Counted from the stretch's first letter, positions 1-8,042 are shown. The stretch: DNA of 56,996 bases from an uncultured Nitrososphaera sp. (GCA_946480575.1 CAMLKF010000005.1:1-56996), one strand, 5' to 3'. Notes: a model not told the origin generated them from the sequence alone. Made by a program: numbers and translations.

Positions 1-48
1 TAAAAGGAATTAAAGTACCAAGTCTACTGAAATGTCTTGGCCCATTGC

Positions 49-112
49 ATTGCTGGGGTCGTGGGTTCAAATCCCACCGGGTCCATCTTTTACTTGTTCT
101 GAAACTACGGCA
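49..112 (+). repeat. tRNA 3'-end fragment with conserved downstream flank (copy a)
   Basis: Bases 61-77 form a clean T-arm (GTGGG, loop TTCAAAT, CCCAC), followed by an acceptor 3' half and discriminator ending in GGTCCA at 85. No matching 5' acceptor half, D-arm or anticodon arm is recognisable in the preceding bases, although the window begins only 54 bases upstream, so a 5' part outside cannot be excluded. The segment 49-112, including about 25 bases beyond the tRNA end, is nearly repeated at 4021-4084. A tRNA 3' end with a repeated flank is what archaeal tyrosine-integrase attachment sites look like. Confidence 0.7.
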
Positions 113-564
113 TCAATATGAGCTCATCCAGTTCATTTGTCGGACCCACGTCCTGATCAATGCCAATGCCATATCCTCCAATTTGTCCGACAGAATCCTG
201 AAAATATTTCAAGAAATGTCGGACAAATCCGTATTGATGGTCAAGTTAGCTATGAATGATGTGATTGCTGCGCTTTGGATGTCCCAAGGAGGACATTATA
301 AATAAAAAGACAGTACCAAAATCTGGTTTGCTAGAGTTCTCCAAACATGCCAAAGCACTGTACACGCGCTGGTGCTAGTAGTAGCTGCAGCAACAACTAT
401 ACTGTCGTATATATCCTTCTTAAAGAGTGAGGCTATGTGTTGTTACTAGTATGCCTTCTGCTGGTTTGAAGAGCGAGACTTATATTTTTGTACCTTATTT
501 CTAAGATACAGAAAGTTTTTTCTTTGGTATCTATCAGGCATTCTTAATTAATATTTGTTCTGCA
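113..564. other. Gene-poor stretch with an 11-bp inverted repeat
   Basis: No convincing gene. A reading frame over 45-305 runs through the tRNA fragment and is not credible. Bases 181-191 (ATTTGTCCGAC) and 218-228 (GTCGGACAAAT) form a perfect 11-bp inverted repeat with a 26-base spacer; a related copy, ATTTGTCGGAC, is at 135-145. The 300-560 part is AT-rich and probably holds the promoter of the following cupredoxin gene. Confidence 0.5.
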
Positions 565-576
565 TTGGGTACAGAG

Positions 577-1122
577 ATGAGGAGGTCAAGAACACTTGAT
601 TATTATCATAAACAGATTCTATCAGCGACTTCGGCATTTGCCCTGACAGCAAGTTTGGTGATAGTTATGATAGGAGGCGGAGGTCTAACGCCAGCAATGA
701 CGACTCAACAGCAGGTGTTCGCCCAGCCTGCTGGTGGAGAAACGTCACAGGCCGGAGAGGGACAACAACCAGCAACAACAATCGAGATGACGCCCACTGA
801 AGTAAACGGCACATACCGTTGGTCAGTTGATAACAATATCAATCCAACAATAACTTTGTTGGCAAATGTCGACAACACAATCACTGTCAACAATCCAACA
901 GACGACGAACATCAATTAATAATTGCAATGGCAGAGGGAAGAGGAGGAGAAGAAGAAGAAATGGCTACGACTGAAGACGTAGAACCCGGTGATCAGGGAG
1001 AATTGTCAATCACACCAAATGCAACAGACTCGCTGCGCTACTACTGTGAATACCATCCACAGACTATGCTAGGAGATACTCGTATCAGTAATGCAACAAC
1101 TATGACTAATCAGACTCAGTAG
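577..1122 (+). CDS. Exported cupredoxin (plastocyanin-like blue copper protein)
   Basis: A hydrophobic export/anchor segment at the N-terminus (about residues 21-38 of the longest frame) is followed by a Gln/Ala/Gly-rich linker and a C-terminal cupredoxin fold. In numbering from an in-frame TTG at 565, the copper ligands read as His116 (DDEHQL) and Cys161, His164, Met168 in CEYHPQTM, the complete type 1 set. An acidic Glu run (about 129-132) interrupts the fold. Thaumarchaea carry many such proteins as extracytoplasmic electron carriers or copper buffers; which role applies here cannot be told. The ATG at 577 is chosen over the TTG. It lies inside the zone bounded by tRNA fragments a and b. 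Confidence 0.85.
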   Translation: MRRSRTLDYYHKQILSATSAFALTASLVIVMIGGGGLTPAMTTQQQVFAQPAGGETSQAGEGQQPATTIEMTPTEVNGTYRWSVDNNINPTITLLANVDNTITVNNPTDDEHQLIIAMAEGRGGEEEEMATTEDVEPGDQGELSITPNATDSLRYYCEYHPQTMLGDTRISNATTMTNQTQ

Positions 1123-1380
1123 CAATAGAACGACATAATAATAACAACAACCCTTCTTTTTTCCTCAACCTCTTATTCCTGCTGCTACCTATCATCATAT
1201 CAACAAATCCAGCTGGGAAATTTGGAAAAAATTCCATGTAGGGATAGGGGTCGACCACCCAAGAGCCAGTGCGAATAGATATGTCAGGGAGCATATCATA
1301 GCGTACGAACGGTTCCATAACTGCTCTAGCATCTTCTCTCGCTCGTCAAAGTCGTTGCCGTCCGTACTGTCAGAGGCCAT
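1106..1380 (-). pseudogene. Possible frameshifted small gene
   Basis: Reading leftwards from an ATG at 1380, the first 20 or so codons (MASDSTDGNDFDEREKMLEQ) look protein-like. From about 1318 the sensible reading continues in another frame, rich in Pro, Tyr and Phe (…YPYMEFFPNFPAGF…), with a stop near 1106. Either one base was gained or lost near 1320 or two short frames overlap. The downstream end converges on the cupredoxin gene. I do not recognise the family, and this could be chance. Confidence 0.3.
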
Positions 1381-1440
1381 TCATGATTTCTGATGCTATC
1401 ATGCAAGCAGCCAAAATAATAAAGGAAAGAAAGGAAAAAA

Positions 1441-1809
1441 TTAAGCCGGCGGGATTATTGGCGGCGGGATTACAGTTGGAGGCACTATCGTTGCGCCCAA
1501 CGAAGCTAGGAATGCTGCGGTTGCCAAGAAGATAGCCAGACCGATGAAATGGACTATTACCGCGACTATCAAGCCCTTCTTTGCCTTCCTTGGGTCTTCT
1601 TTTCTTAATGCAAGCCACATTATGACACCTCCAACAATCCCCAAAAATATTGGGACCAGATACCATGCACCTGATGCATGCCTGTAGTACCTGTAATACT
1701 CTTCGTCTGTCATGTTCCAGTATCCTTTAGTAGGTCTGTTGTTGTTTTCGTCATTATTATTAGGGCTGGAACTCGAACTCAATGTCTCTCTCTCCTCCCC
1801 CGTTAGCAC
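1441..1809 (-). CDS. Small two-span membrane protein
   Basis: A 122-residue product: a polar Ser/Asn-rich N-terminal tail, a Tyr-rich segment (EEYYRYYRHASGAWYLVP, about 35-53), a first membrane span around 49-67, a basic loop (LRKEDPRKAKKG), a second span around 79-105 and a Pro-rich tail. The pattern GAWYLVPxFxGIxGG followed by RKxDPRKAK is common in small, uncharacterised thaumarchaeal and other archaeal membrane proteins. The start is a GTG at 1809; a Met at residue 33 just before the conserved part is an alternative. Function unknown. Confidence 0.75.
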   Translation of the reverse strand: MLTGEERETLSSSSSPNNNDENNNRPTKGYWNMTDEEYYRYYRHASGAWYLVPIFLGIVGGVIMWLALRKEDPRKAKKGLIVAVIVHFIGLAIFLATAAFLASLGATIVPPTVIPPPIIPPA

Positions 1810-2013
1810 TCACCGGCGAGTGAGACTACGCCATATCCCACCCAGTCCACTATTGTCATTCTGGTAAAATACGGTATTATTTAAGGTTCATCTTTGACAA
1901 GTGTAAGGCAAAAACTCCTAGCAATGGTTTTTCAATACTTTTCACATAATAACGGCAACTGAAGATGCTACCGAAAAACTAAAGTTCAGCAGCGTGTTCT
2001 TTCTTAAGTACAT

Positions 2014-2307
2014 ATGGCACAACACTATATCATGTTGATGCGGTTTACAGACCAAGGAATAAGAAATGTTAAGGATACTATAGGACGTGCGGAGGCAGAA
2101 AAAAGTGAGGCAGAAAAGTTAGGCTGCAAATTTACAGTGTATTGGACATTTGGCAAATATGATGGAATCGGTATCTTGGAGGCTCCTAACGACGATGCGG
2201 CAATGGAGTTTGGGCTAAGGGTTGGTAGGCTTGGCAATACTAGGACTACTACATTAAAGGCATTTACTGAAGAAGAAGTTGCAAAGATCGTAAATAAGTT
2301 GGGTTGA
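2014..2307 (+). CDS. GYD-domain protein
   Basis: A 97-residue, single-domain protein matching the GYD family in length and pattern: N-terminal strand HYIMLMRFTDQGIRNVKD, central FGKYDGIGILEAPNDDAA and C-terminal TTTLKAFTEEEVAKIV. The family adopts a dimeric ferredoxin-like fold related to the ligand-sensing RAM and Dabb domains; no catalytic activity is established. The gene starts with ATG at 2014 and sits alone between tRNA fragments a and b. No operon partner is apparent. Confidence 0.85.
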   Translation: MAQHYIMLMRFTDQGIRNVKDTIGRAEAEKSEAEKLGCKFTVYWTFGKYDGIGILEAPNDDAAMEFGLRVGRLGNTRTTTLKAFTEEEVAKIVNKLG

Positions 2308-2577
2308 TCATCCGGTAGCATATCGTTATCTCGCACGCAAGTGCTATTCCTCACCATTACTAATGGGAGATAGACGTCCGGAATTTTTTGCATATGATAG
2401 CAGTAGTAGTCTTGCGTCTTGGATTGAAGTCAGTGAATAACGCAGTTAAAGTTCATCTCGGTGAAGTATAGTGCTTATGGTGTAGGTTCTTATGACTCAC
2501 ATAGTCCGTATTTTCCGTATGTGGACATATTGAAACTGACAGTGGAAAAGATTCCTTATAACATAGAGGCTGCTGCA

Positions 2578-2613
2578 GCTGAGGTCGTGGGTTCAAATCC
2601 CTCCATCAGGTCC
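2578..2613 (+). repeat. tRNA 3'-end fragment (copy b, degenerate)
   Basis: GAGGTCGTGGGTTCAAATCC is identical to the T-arm region of the other copies, but the 3' T-stem and acceptor are altered (CCCTCCATCAGGTCCA), so the stem no longer closes. A motif GTCGGACAAAATG follows at 2668-2680, resembling the inverted repeat downstream of copy a. A reading frame across it (2461-2661) is discounted. The surrounding 2308-2699 gap holds nothing else I can support. Confidence 0.6.
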
Positions 2614-2699
2614 ATTTCTTCTAATCTCGTAAAATATTGCATTAGACTGAGCTTGATTTAGAAGGTCGTCGGACAAAATGCATAGAAACCTGGTAATTG

Positions 2700-3446
2700 C
2701 TACCTTGTTGCCAATTTCCAAATACTATCAAAGTAATTGCGGAAATGCCCCGCTATTTCTTTTGAGGATATAAGGATGCCTATCACATTTTCCCATGATA
2801 TTATCAATAGTTTGTCCTTGAAAATATCCATTGTACCTGGGAGAGGAAAATCAACAAATTTCATCTTCACACCTTTTGCAATCTCTGCATAGTGCTTTGA
2901 TTGCTTGAAATCAAGTGTTGCTATTCCTCTTTGTTGTACTTTCTTCTGCTTTTGGAATAGGTATAATCTTGAATAGAATGGACTTGCAATAGGGTGGTAT
3001 CCTTCAAACGGGTAAAAATAATACAATATGTCCTTTGAAGTTGGATCTCTGAGAAGTATCTCATATGCTGTTTTTATTCCCTTATCTCCAATGAATATTT
3101 CTGCCATATCGCTTTGTCTGTTTTTGTCAGCAATCTTGGCAAGCTCAGGAATTACCTTGTTGGCTGTCTCTAACTGGCTACGGATCTCTTGCTCTTTTCT
3201 TTTGATGTATTCTTCTAATCTATAGGGTTCAACTGCGTTAAAATACTTCACATTTCCTAGAATGATGTGGCTGACAAGACCTTTTGATGAAAGTCTGTCC
3301 AGTACATCGTATACCTTAGAATATGATACATTAGAATCCCTTACAATTTGTCCAACTTTTGCAGAACCCAACTTTAGCAGCGTCAGAAACACTCTTGCCT
3401 CTCCAGACGTTAATCCTATGCTAATTAGGTCATCTAACATGCTCAT
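2700..3446 (-). CDS. TrmB-family transcriptional regulator
   Basis: The 248-residue protein begins with the TrmB winged helix (residues about 3-70: LISIGLTSGEARVFLTLLKL … SYSKVYDVLDRLSSKGLV), then a short coiled-coil linker (about 75-110) and a C-terminal effector domain containing IFIGDKGIKTAYEILL. TrmB-like regulators sense small molecules, often sugars, and repress or activate nearby genes. The gene is divergent from the SRPBCC gene at 3508, with only about 60 bases between the starts, so shared regulation is likely. The ATG at 3446 is used; a second Met two codons in is possible. Confidence 0.85.
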   Translation of the reverse strand: MSMLDDLISIGLTSGEARVFLTLLKLGSAKVGQIVRDSNVSYSKVYDVLDRLSSKGLVSHIILGNVKYFNAVEPYRLEEYIKRKEQEIRSQLETANKVIPELAKIADKNRQSDMAEIFIGDKGIKTAYEILLRDPTSKDILYYFYPFEGYHPIASPFYSRLYLFQKQKKVQQRGIATLDFKQSKHYAEIAKGVKMKFVDFPLPGTMDIFKDKLLIISWENVIGILISSKEIAGHFRNYFDSIWKLATR

Positions 3447-3507
3447 TCTTCTATACCCCGTAGGGGGGAACTGACACTTAAGTAGCTATTCTTTACTTAA
3501 TTGAAAC

Positions 3508-3948
3508 ATGGAGACAGCGGGTCAACAAAAAGAGACTGATAGCACAACTCCCCGAAAGGTCATTGTAAAAACAATGACTGTAAACAGAAGCGTCAACACT
3601 GTGTTTGAATTCTTTGAAAATGTTAAGAACATGGAAAGCGGTGGAATCCTTAAGGATATTACAAAAGGAGAAGATGAGTGGTGGAAATTTCATACTCCTA
3701 CAGGAGAAGCAGAGCTTAAACTTAGTCGAGTCGAGCAAGAATTAGGCGTCATAGACCATATATTTGTCGGCAATGGATTGGTTTGGTATGTCTATGTACG
3801 AATAGTTCCTAACCAGCATGGTTCTACAACTTCATGGACATTCATAAGACCTGATGGCTTGGATGACAAACAATTTGAAGAACAACTAGCTGCATTTGAT
3901 ATTGAAATGGAAGGGTGGAAAAAAGCCTTGGAGATTACAAGTTCATGA
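3508..3948 (+). CDS. SRPBCC (START/Bet v1-like) fold protein
   Basis: 146 residues. After a short polar tail the sequence follows the SRPBCC pattern: MTVNRSVNTVFEFFENVKNM (about 25-44), a strand with EWWKFHTPTGEAELK, LVWYVYVRIVPNQHGSTTSW, and a C-terminal helix with EGWKKALE. Members bind hydrophobic ligands or act as cyclases or aromatases; the ligand here is unknown. The gene is divergent from a TrmB regulator, which may control it. Confidence 0.75.
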   Translation: METAGQQKETDSTTPRKVIVKTMTVNRSVNTVFEFFENVKNMESGGILKDITKGEDEWWKFHTPTGEAELKLSRVEQELGVIDHIFVGNGLVWYVYVRIVPNQHGSTTSWTFIRPDGLDDKQFEEQLAAFDIEMEGWKKALEITSS

Positions 3949-4020
3949 TACTAAGCATTGCTAATGATTCTTTCCATAGCTGCCTGTCTTTAGATAGAGG
4001 TAAAAGCAGCATGGAAAACT

Positions 4021-4084
4021 ATTGCTGAGGTCATGGGTTCAACTCCCACCAGGTCCATCTTTTACAATCCTGAAACTACGGATG
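4021..4084 (+). repeat. tRNA 3'-end fragment with conserved flank (copy c)
   Basis: Near-identical to 49-112, including the bases beyond the tRNA end (CATCTTTTAC … CTGAAACTACGG). The T-stem has decayed (ATGGG facing CCCAC, loop TTCAACT). Together with copy a it encloses 3.9 kb, consistent with a left/right attachment-site pair or a duplicated tRNA end. Confidence 0.65.
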
Positions 4085-4132
4085 GAAACCCTTATCCTTC
4101 TTAACTTAGGGCTGTCTGATGGTAGGTCAAAC

Positions 4133-4465
4133 ATGCAGCAGCAGGTAACCTTTGACGATGTCGAAAAGGAGGTCAGGCTCTTTATTGAAAACATGGACAA
4201 TGCAATGATCGCATGGGAAGACATTCGCCCACAGGACAAGGCCTACAACCTCGCAGGCATTGCACCAGAGGCTAGAAAGATTGTAGGCTATATAATTAGA
4301 AATGGTCCAAGTTCGAAGGCGGCCATCTATGAGCATTGCAAGTTGGAAATGCCAAAAGCAGTTTTCGACAGGACATCGAAATCGCTCTACAACGGCGGTC
4401 TGATCTACGCTAAAGGCACCGACCCGTTTGATGTAATTCCGCATCTGAGAGACTCCAGAAGCTAA
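4133..4465 (+). CDS. Hypothetical protein, possible winged-helix
   Basis: 110 residues from the ATG at 4133. A longer in-frame extension upstream is merely the translated tRNA fragment c, so it is rejected. The middle (IVGYIIRNGPSSKAAIYEHC … FDRTSKSLYNGGLIYAKG) has the spacing of a helix-turn-helix plus wing, as in small archaeal DNA-binding proteins, but I cannot name the family. It is followed by response-regulator material and may belong to that signalling neighbourhood. Confidence 0.55.
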   Translation: MQQQVTFDDVEKEVRLFIENMDNAMIAWEDIRPQDKAYNLAGIAPEARKIVGYIIRNGPSSKAAIYEHCKLEMPKAVFDRTSKSLYNGGLIYAKGTDPFDVIPHLRDSRS

Positions 4466-4466
4466 C

Positions 4467-4619
4467 GACTTTACATTTGTTGAGCTATATCAGAGAACCA
4501 GAAAAATTGATGCAAGCGTCAATATCTGCTTCTTTACGACACATGAAACTTTTCGGAATGTTTACAAACAGACTATTGCAGGCGCCGATGGGAAGCATAT
4601 TTTGTCAGAAAGCCGGTGA
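4467..4619 (+). pseudogene. Fragment of a response-regulator receiver domain
   Basis: An open stretch of 50 codons without a start encodes ELYQRTRKIDASVNICFFTT, resembling the region after the phosphoacceptor in receiver domains (helix 3, strand 4), and then diverges to a TGA at 4617. No Asp pocket or C-terminal Lys is present. It lies just upstream of an intact receiver gene, suggesting a duplicated or replaced regulator. Confidence 0.45.
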
Positions 4620-4736
4620 CGACAAGCACACTGATAAGCTTGTGTTTTAGAACACGAAAGAGCTAAAATCTCAGAGACCGCCTCCTTGCTGATCCTTAAC
4701 CTTATAGGTAAGCGGCACAATATTTATAACATCACA

Positions 4737-5108
4737 GTGATTATTCTTCTAGATGACGAACCCGATATTGTAAGCGTGTTTGGCAAGGTCTTGCAGCTGA
4801 GTGGTTATGAGGCCAATGGCTTCACAGATCCGTGGAAAGCGCTGGAGTTCTTTGCCAAAAACCGCGACAAGTGTTCGCTTGTCATAACTGACCTAAGAAT
4901 GCCCCACATGAACGGCATCGATTTTGCAGCAAAGGTGCGCAAAATCAACCCGGATGTCAAACTGCTGCTGATGACTGCTTTTGAAACTGCCAGCTACGAT
5001 GAACAGATTGCTCAATTAAAGTTCAGCACCATTTTACGCAAGCCAATAATGCCCACAAACCTAAAAGCAACTGTCGAAAAGACGCTTGCCGCACGCACGA
5101 CATCGTAA
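4737..5108 (+). CDS. Single-domain response regulator (receiver only)
   Basis: A stand-alone CheY-like receiver of about 123 residues with the acidic pocket (LLDDEPDI), the phosphoacceptor Asp52 in VITDLRMPHMNG, the conserved Thr in LLMTAFE and the C-terminal Lys in LRKP. There is no output domain, so it must act by protein contact. The GTG at 4737 gives the usual family start; an in-frame TTG at 4686 would add an atypical leader. It precedes the histidine kinase gene by 66 bases and is its presumed partner. Confidence 0.85.
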   Translation: MIILLDDEPDIVSVFGKVLQLSGYEANGFTDPWKALEFFAKNRDKCSLVITDLRMPHMNGIDFAAKVRKINPDVKLLLMTAFETASYDEQIAQLKFSTILRKPIMPTNLKATVEKTLAARTTS

Positions 5109-5174
5109 TAACTTTCTATAACAATCTTGCTTATTGATTTATGTAGCCCAGACATGAAGTAAGTTGATGTAGCA

Positions 5175-6566
5175 GTGGGTTCAAAAAACGGCGACAATTA
5201 CGATGAGCCGCTAGAAGATAATCTGCATAGTTCGATACAGCCTGAAGATGAATCTATTCAGATTATTTCTAACGTCCAGAATATAAAGCAGGTTTACTTC
5301 TCGCTGCTGAGAAATTCCCAACAAGAAGTGCTTTTGGTCTTTCCGACGATTAATGCTGTGCGCAGAGAAGAACGCTTGGGTGTCTTTACAGAACTGCGGC
5401 GTGCGCGTCAGCGCGGAGTGACAGTTAGGCTATTGACGCCGGAGGACGATTTTGTCGCTGCTTATCTTGACGAACTTAGAAAGAATGGAAGTGTGGTCAG
5501 ACAGATAGAATCATCGCCAGCGGAAACAAAGTTCAAGCTTTTGATCGTTGACGGAAAGTTCTCCCTTGTTATTGAAACAAAGAATGATGCCAAGGGCATT
5601 TTTGAAGAAGCTGTAGGACTAGCAACGTTCTCAAACAGCAAGCCAACAGTGCTGTCCTATGTCACTATCTTTGAGAGTTTCTGGCGAGAAACCGATCTTT
5701 ATGAAAAGGCAAGAGAAGCAGACAGGCTAAAGGACGAATTTGTTAACATTGCTGCTCACGAGCTGCGCAACCCCATCTGTCCAATCATAGCAAGCGCCGA
5801 GCTTGCAACGGAAAGCATTACAAAGTTAAGAGGAGAAGGAAAACTCGACAACCTGACGCTAGACGATTTGAATGAAAACATAAGCGTCATAGTGAGAAAT
5901 GCATCCAAACTTTACAAACTGTCAGAGGATATTTTGCAGGTTAGCAGGATAGAAAGTGGAGGTTTTAACTTACATCTGGAACAAGTTGAAATAAAAAATT
6001 TGCTTGAAACGGCGATTCAAGACGCTAGGAAAAACGCGCTGACGGAAAACAAACCAGTGAATATTCGGCTAGATTACAGGCTAGCGGACAGGTATATGAT
6101 ATTTTGCGATAGCTCCAAGATCAATCAAGTGCTCTACAACCTGCTCGATAATGCCGTCAAGTTTACAGAGAATGGAACCATCACCGTCTCCGCTGTAAAG
6201 TTTGATGATTCTTCTCTGGTGTTCAAAGTCGAAGACTCTGGGATTGGGATCAGTCCGGAGATCAAAACGAGGCTTTTTGAGAAATTTGTAAGCAGGTCAA
6301 GTGGCGGCACTGGTCTTGGTCTATATTTATCGAAAAGAATTATCGACGCCCATGGCGGCAAAATAGGGGGAATAAACAACCAAAGCGGCGTCGGAGCCAC
6401 ATTCTTTTTTAGGCTCCCGACCGACCTGAGATCGCCGGCTGAGGACGCATACACCAACACCGAAAAAGCTGCAGCACACATGGGTGATGACAAACACCCG
6501 CAAGAAGAAACTTTTGAAGGGCACAATCCGGGATATTTAGAGCATAGGGGACGCAACCTGCTTTAG
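5175..6566 (+). CDS. Sensor histidine kinase (soluble)
   Basis: 463 residues. Residues about 25-175 form a phospholipase-D-like sensor region (LLVFPTINAVRREERLG … VRLLTPEDDF), typical of thaumarchaeal kinases. Next comes a dimerisation helix with the phospho-His195 in NIAAHELRNP, an N box (NQVLYNLLDNAVKF), a G1 box (VEDSGIGIS) and a G2 box (GGTGLGLYLSKRI). No membrane span is visible, so it senses a cytoplasmic signal. The start is a GTG at 5175. It is paired with the receiver gene upstream. Confidence 0.88.
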   Translation: MGSKNGDNYDEPLEDNLHSSIQPEDESIQIISNVQNIKQVYFSLLRNSQQEVLLVFPTINAVRREERLGVFTELRRARQRGVTVRLLTPEDDFVAAYLDELRKNGSVVRQIESSPAETKFKLLIVDGKFSLVIETKNDAKGIFEEAVGLATFSNSKPTVLSYVTIFESFWRETDLYEKAREADRLKDEFVNIAAHELRNPICPIIASAELATESITKLRGEGKLDNLTLDDLNENISVIVRNASKLYKLSEDILQVSRIESGGFNLHLEQVEIKNLLETAIQDARKNALTENKPVNIRLDYRLADRYMIFCDSSKINQVLYNLLDNAVKFTENGTITVSAVKFDDSSLVFKVEDSGIGISPEIKTRLFEKFVSRSSGGTGLGLYLSKRIIDAHGGKIGGINNQSGVGATFFFRLPTDLRSPAEDAYTNTEKAAAHMGDDKHPQEETFEGHNPGYLEHRGRNLL

Positions 6567-6662
6567 CATTAAAGTGCCTAGGAAAAATGATTATTATTCT
6601 TTCAGAACGCATCGAATAGAACGAGAAATTGGTCAAGACTAGAGAGCATACAAGGAAAAAAT

Positions 6663-6805
6663 GGACCGGGTGAGATTTGACTTGTAAAGTTCTCCTTCAA
6701 TAGATCTGCTCTTTAGATATATGGGGGGCGGTAGAGAGACAGACATATACCTGCCTTGGAAAGCTCGCTAAGCCGAGGTCGTGGGTTCAAATCCCACCCG
6801 GTCCA
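6663..6805 (+). repeat. tRNA 3' end (copy d), possibly a decayed tRNA with inserted sequence
   Basis: Bases 6781-6797 form a perfect T-arm (GTGGG/TTCAAAT/CCCAC), followed by CCGGTCC and A at 6805. A perfect complement of that acceptor, GGACCGG, lies at 6663-6669, giving a 143-base span, about 70 longer than a tRNA. I cannot fold a standard D-arm or anticodon arm in between, although TTAGAT … GGTAGAG and CTTGGAA look like D-loop and anticodon-loop remnants. It may be a tRNA carrying introns or, more likely, a degenerate copy used as an integration site. Confidence 0.45.
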
Positions 6806-7305
6806 CCCTCTAACGACAGTTCCTCCCTGATTTCAAATGCGATCTTTTTTCTGTAAATGATCTGGTACTTTCTGAAAACGGATCTGGCTGCCGGGTCGTA
6901 CCCGACTTGAACTATTTTCCTGAACGTTTCAAGGCCGGCCCCCTGAATTATCGTCCCGATGCCGGCCTGTTTTTGCTTTATTTGGTTCACCACTTTTGCC
7001 GGCAGGTTGCTGACGAAGATCTTGCTGCGCGCCCTTATGAGCACCCTACCGGTATCGCTACTGGTGATGACTGACTCGCGGGTAATAGTGCGCGCGTTTT
7101 CTTTTTGCTTTACCACCCTGACGCTTACTGCCGAGCCTATCAGGATGCTCAGCACTTGCTCGACGGTTCCGGTTTCTGCAAGCAGGATCTTGTGCGCCAG
7201 TGGGAGCCTGATGCCAGACTTGCCTTCAAGCTCAGAAATTTTTTGCAGCATGAAACTGCCAAAGTCGCCTTTTCTCAGGATTACCCCTTCTGCCACAGCA
7301 ATCAT
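6787..7305 (-). CDS. Chorismate-lyase-like protein (DUF98/UbiC-like)
   Basis: 172 residues. The N-terminal half carries LPLAHKILLAETGTVEQVLS (about 33-52) and the C-terminal half LETFRKIVQVGYDPAARSVF (about 124-143) followed by FRKYQIIYRKK, as in the archaeal DUF98 relatives of chorismate pyruvate-lyase, which releases 4-hydroxybenzoate. Activity is inferred only. It is the last gene of a minus-strand operon, 18 bases after the membrane-protein gene. Oddly, the last few codons (GGPGGI and the stop) are antisense to the tRNA fragment at 6776-6805, so the native C-terminus may have been replaced by an integration event. Confidence 0.6.
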   Translation of the reverse strand: MIAVAEGVILRKGDFGSFMLQKISELEGKSGIRLPLAHKILLAETGTVEQVLSILIGSAVSVRVVKQKENARTITRESVITSSDTGRVLIRARSKIFVSNLPAKVVNQIKQKQAGIGTIIQGAGLETFRKIVQVGYDPAARSVFRKYQIIYRKKIAFEIREELSLEGGPGGI

Positions 7306-7322
7306 CTAGTGTACAGCAAGGA

Positions 7323-8042
7323 TCATGAAAAGATTATCCTGAAGGCGACCATTGCTAGGGCAACGGCTATCGTGCCAAGACTGATTGCCTTGAGGCCGAT
7401 CTCGAGCCTCTTTGCCCTTGCTGGGTCGCCTTCACTCTTTTTCAGCTGCTTGTACGGCCGGGACATCTTGATCTCGGCATAGCTGACGAGTCCCATCATG
7501 CAAGCCGCAACAGCCGCTAATGGGCTGACGGAATTTGTTTGCATGATATAGCCTGCAAGCGCCGGCAGCGCCCCCCAAGAGACTGCAAACCAAAAGTTGT
7601 TGTGGAACCGGCTACCAAACGCCTCAAAATTGTAGGCAAACAAAAAGAAGCCTTCCAGCACTGCGATCACCGCAAGGTGCGGTACGTAAAGCACGATATA
7701 ATATACGCCGATTGCGTACGCCGCGGCAAGGGTGGCTACCATAAGTGCCAGCAGCTGGCCTTTGGAAAAGTAGCTGCCCCACGGCTTGATCTTTTTCGAG
7801 CCAAGGGTATCTGCAACGTGGGCTGAGACGCCAAGGGCAAGAGCATAGATGAGCGCAATCGCGCCTACCCTGTCCCACAATATAACAACATTATCTGCAA
7901 GCATCGAGCCAATTATTGTAAACGAAATGCACATGCCGGTGTATGGCAGGAACAAAAGCCCGACAAAGACGCGGAACCTGACTGGTCCGAACTTGGGCAC
8001 GAACCACTCGTTCATGCGTGTCTCGTTCGTGTTGGCATTCAT
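7323..8042 (-). CDS. Polytopic membrane protein, UbiA-prenyltransferase-like candidate
   Basis: 239 residues with seven to nine predicted spans. The ATG at 8042 overlaps the TGA of the upstream methyltransferase (ATGA), so translation is probably coupled. The first loop contains SAHVADTLGSKKIKPWGSY, reminiscent of the Asp-bearing loop of UbiA-type prenyltransferases, and a second polar loop reads FEAFGSRFHNNFW. The canonical NDxxD motifs are not present, so the assignment leans on topology and on its lyase-like and methyltransferase neighbours. An unrelated integral membrane enzyme is possible. Confidence 0.55.
   Translation of the reverse strand: MNANTNETRMNEWFVPKFGPVRFRVFVGLLFLPYTGMCISFTIIGSMLADNVVILWDRVGAIALIYALALGVSAHVADTLGSKKIKPWGSYFSKGQLLALMVATLAAAYAIGVYYIVLYVPHLAVIAVLEGFFLFAYNFEAFGSRFHNNFWFAVSWGALPALAGYIMQTNSVSPLAAVAACMMGLVSYAEIKMSRPYKQLKKSEGDPARAKRLEIGLKAISLGTIAVALAMVAFRIIFS

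Noticed and set aside
45..305. 86-codon frame starting in tRNA fragment a
   Set aside because: It begins inside the tRNA remnant and crosses an inverted repeat; composition is not protein-like at the start and no family fits.
2461..2661. 66-codon frame over tRNA fragment b
   Set aside because: Its middle is a translated tRNA T-arm.
4022..4132. N-terminal extension of the 4133 gene
   Set aside because: The added residues are translated tRNA fragment c; the internal ATG at 4133 is better.
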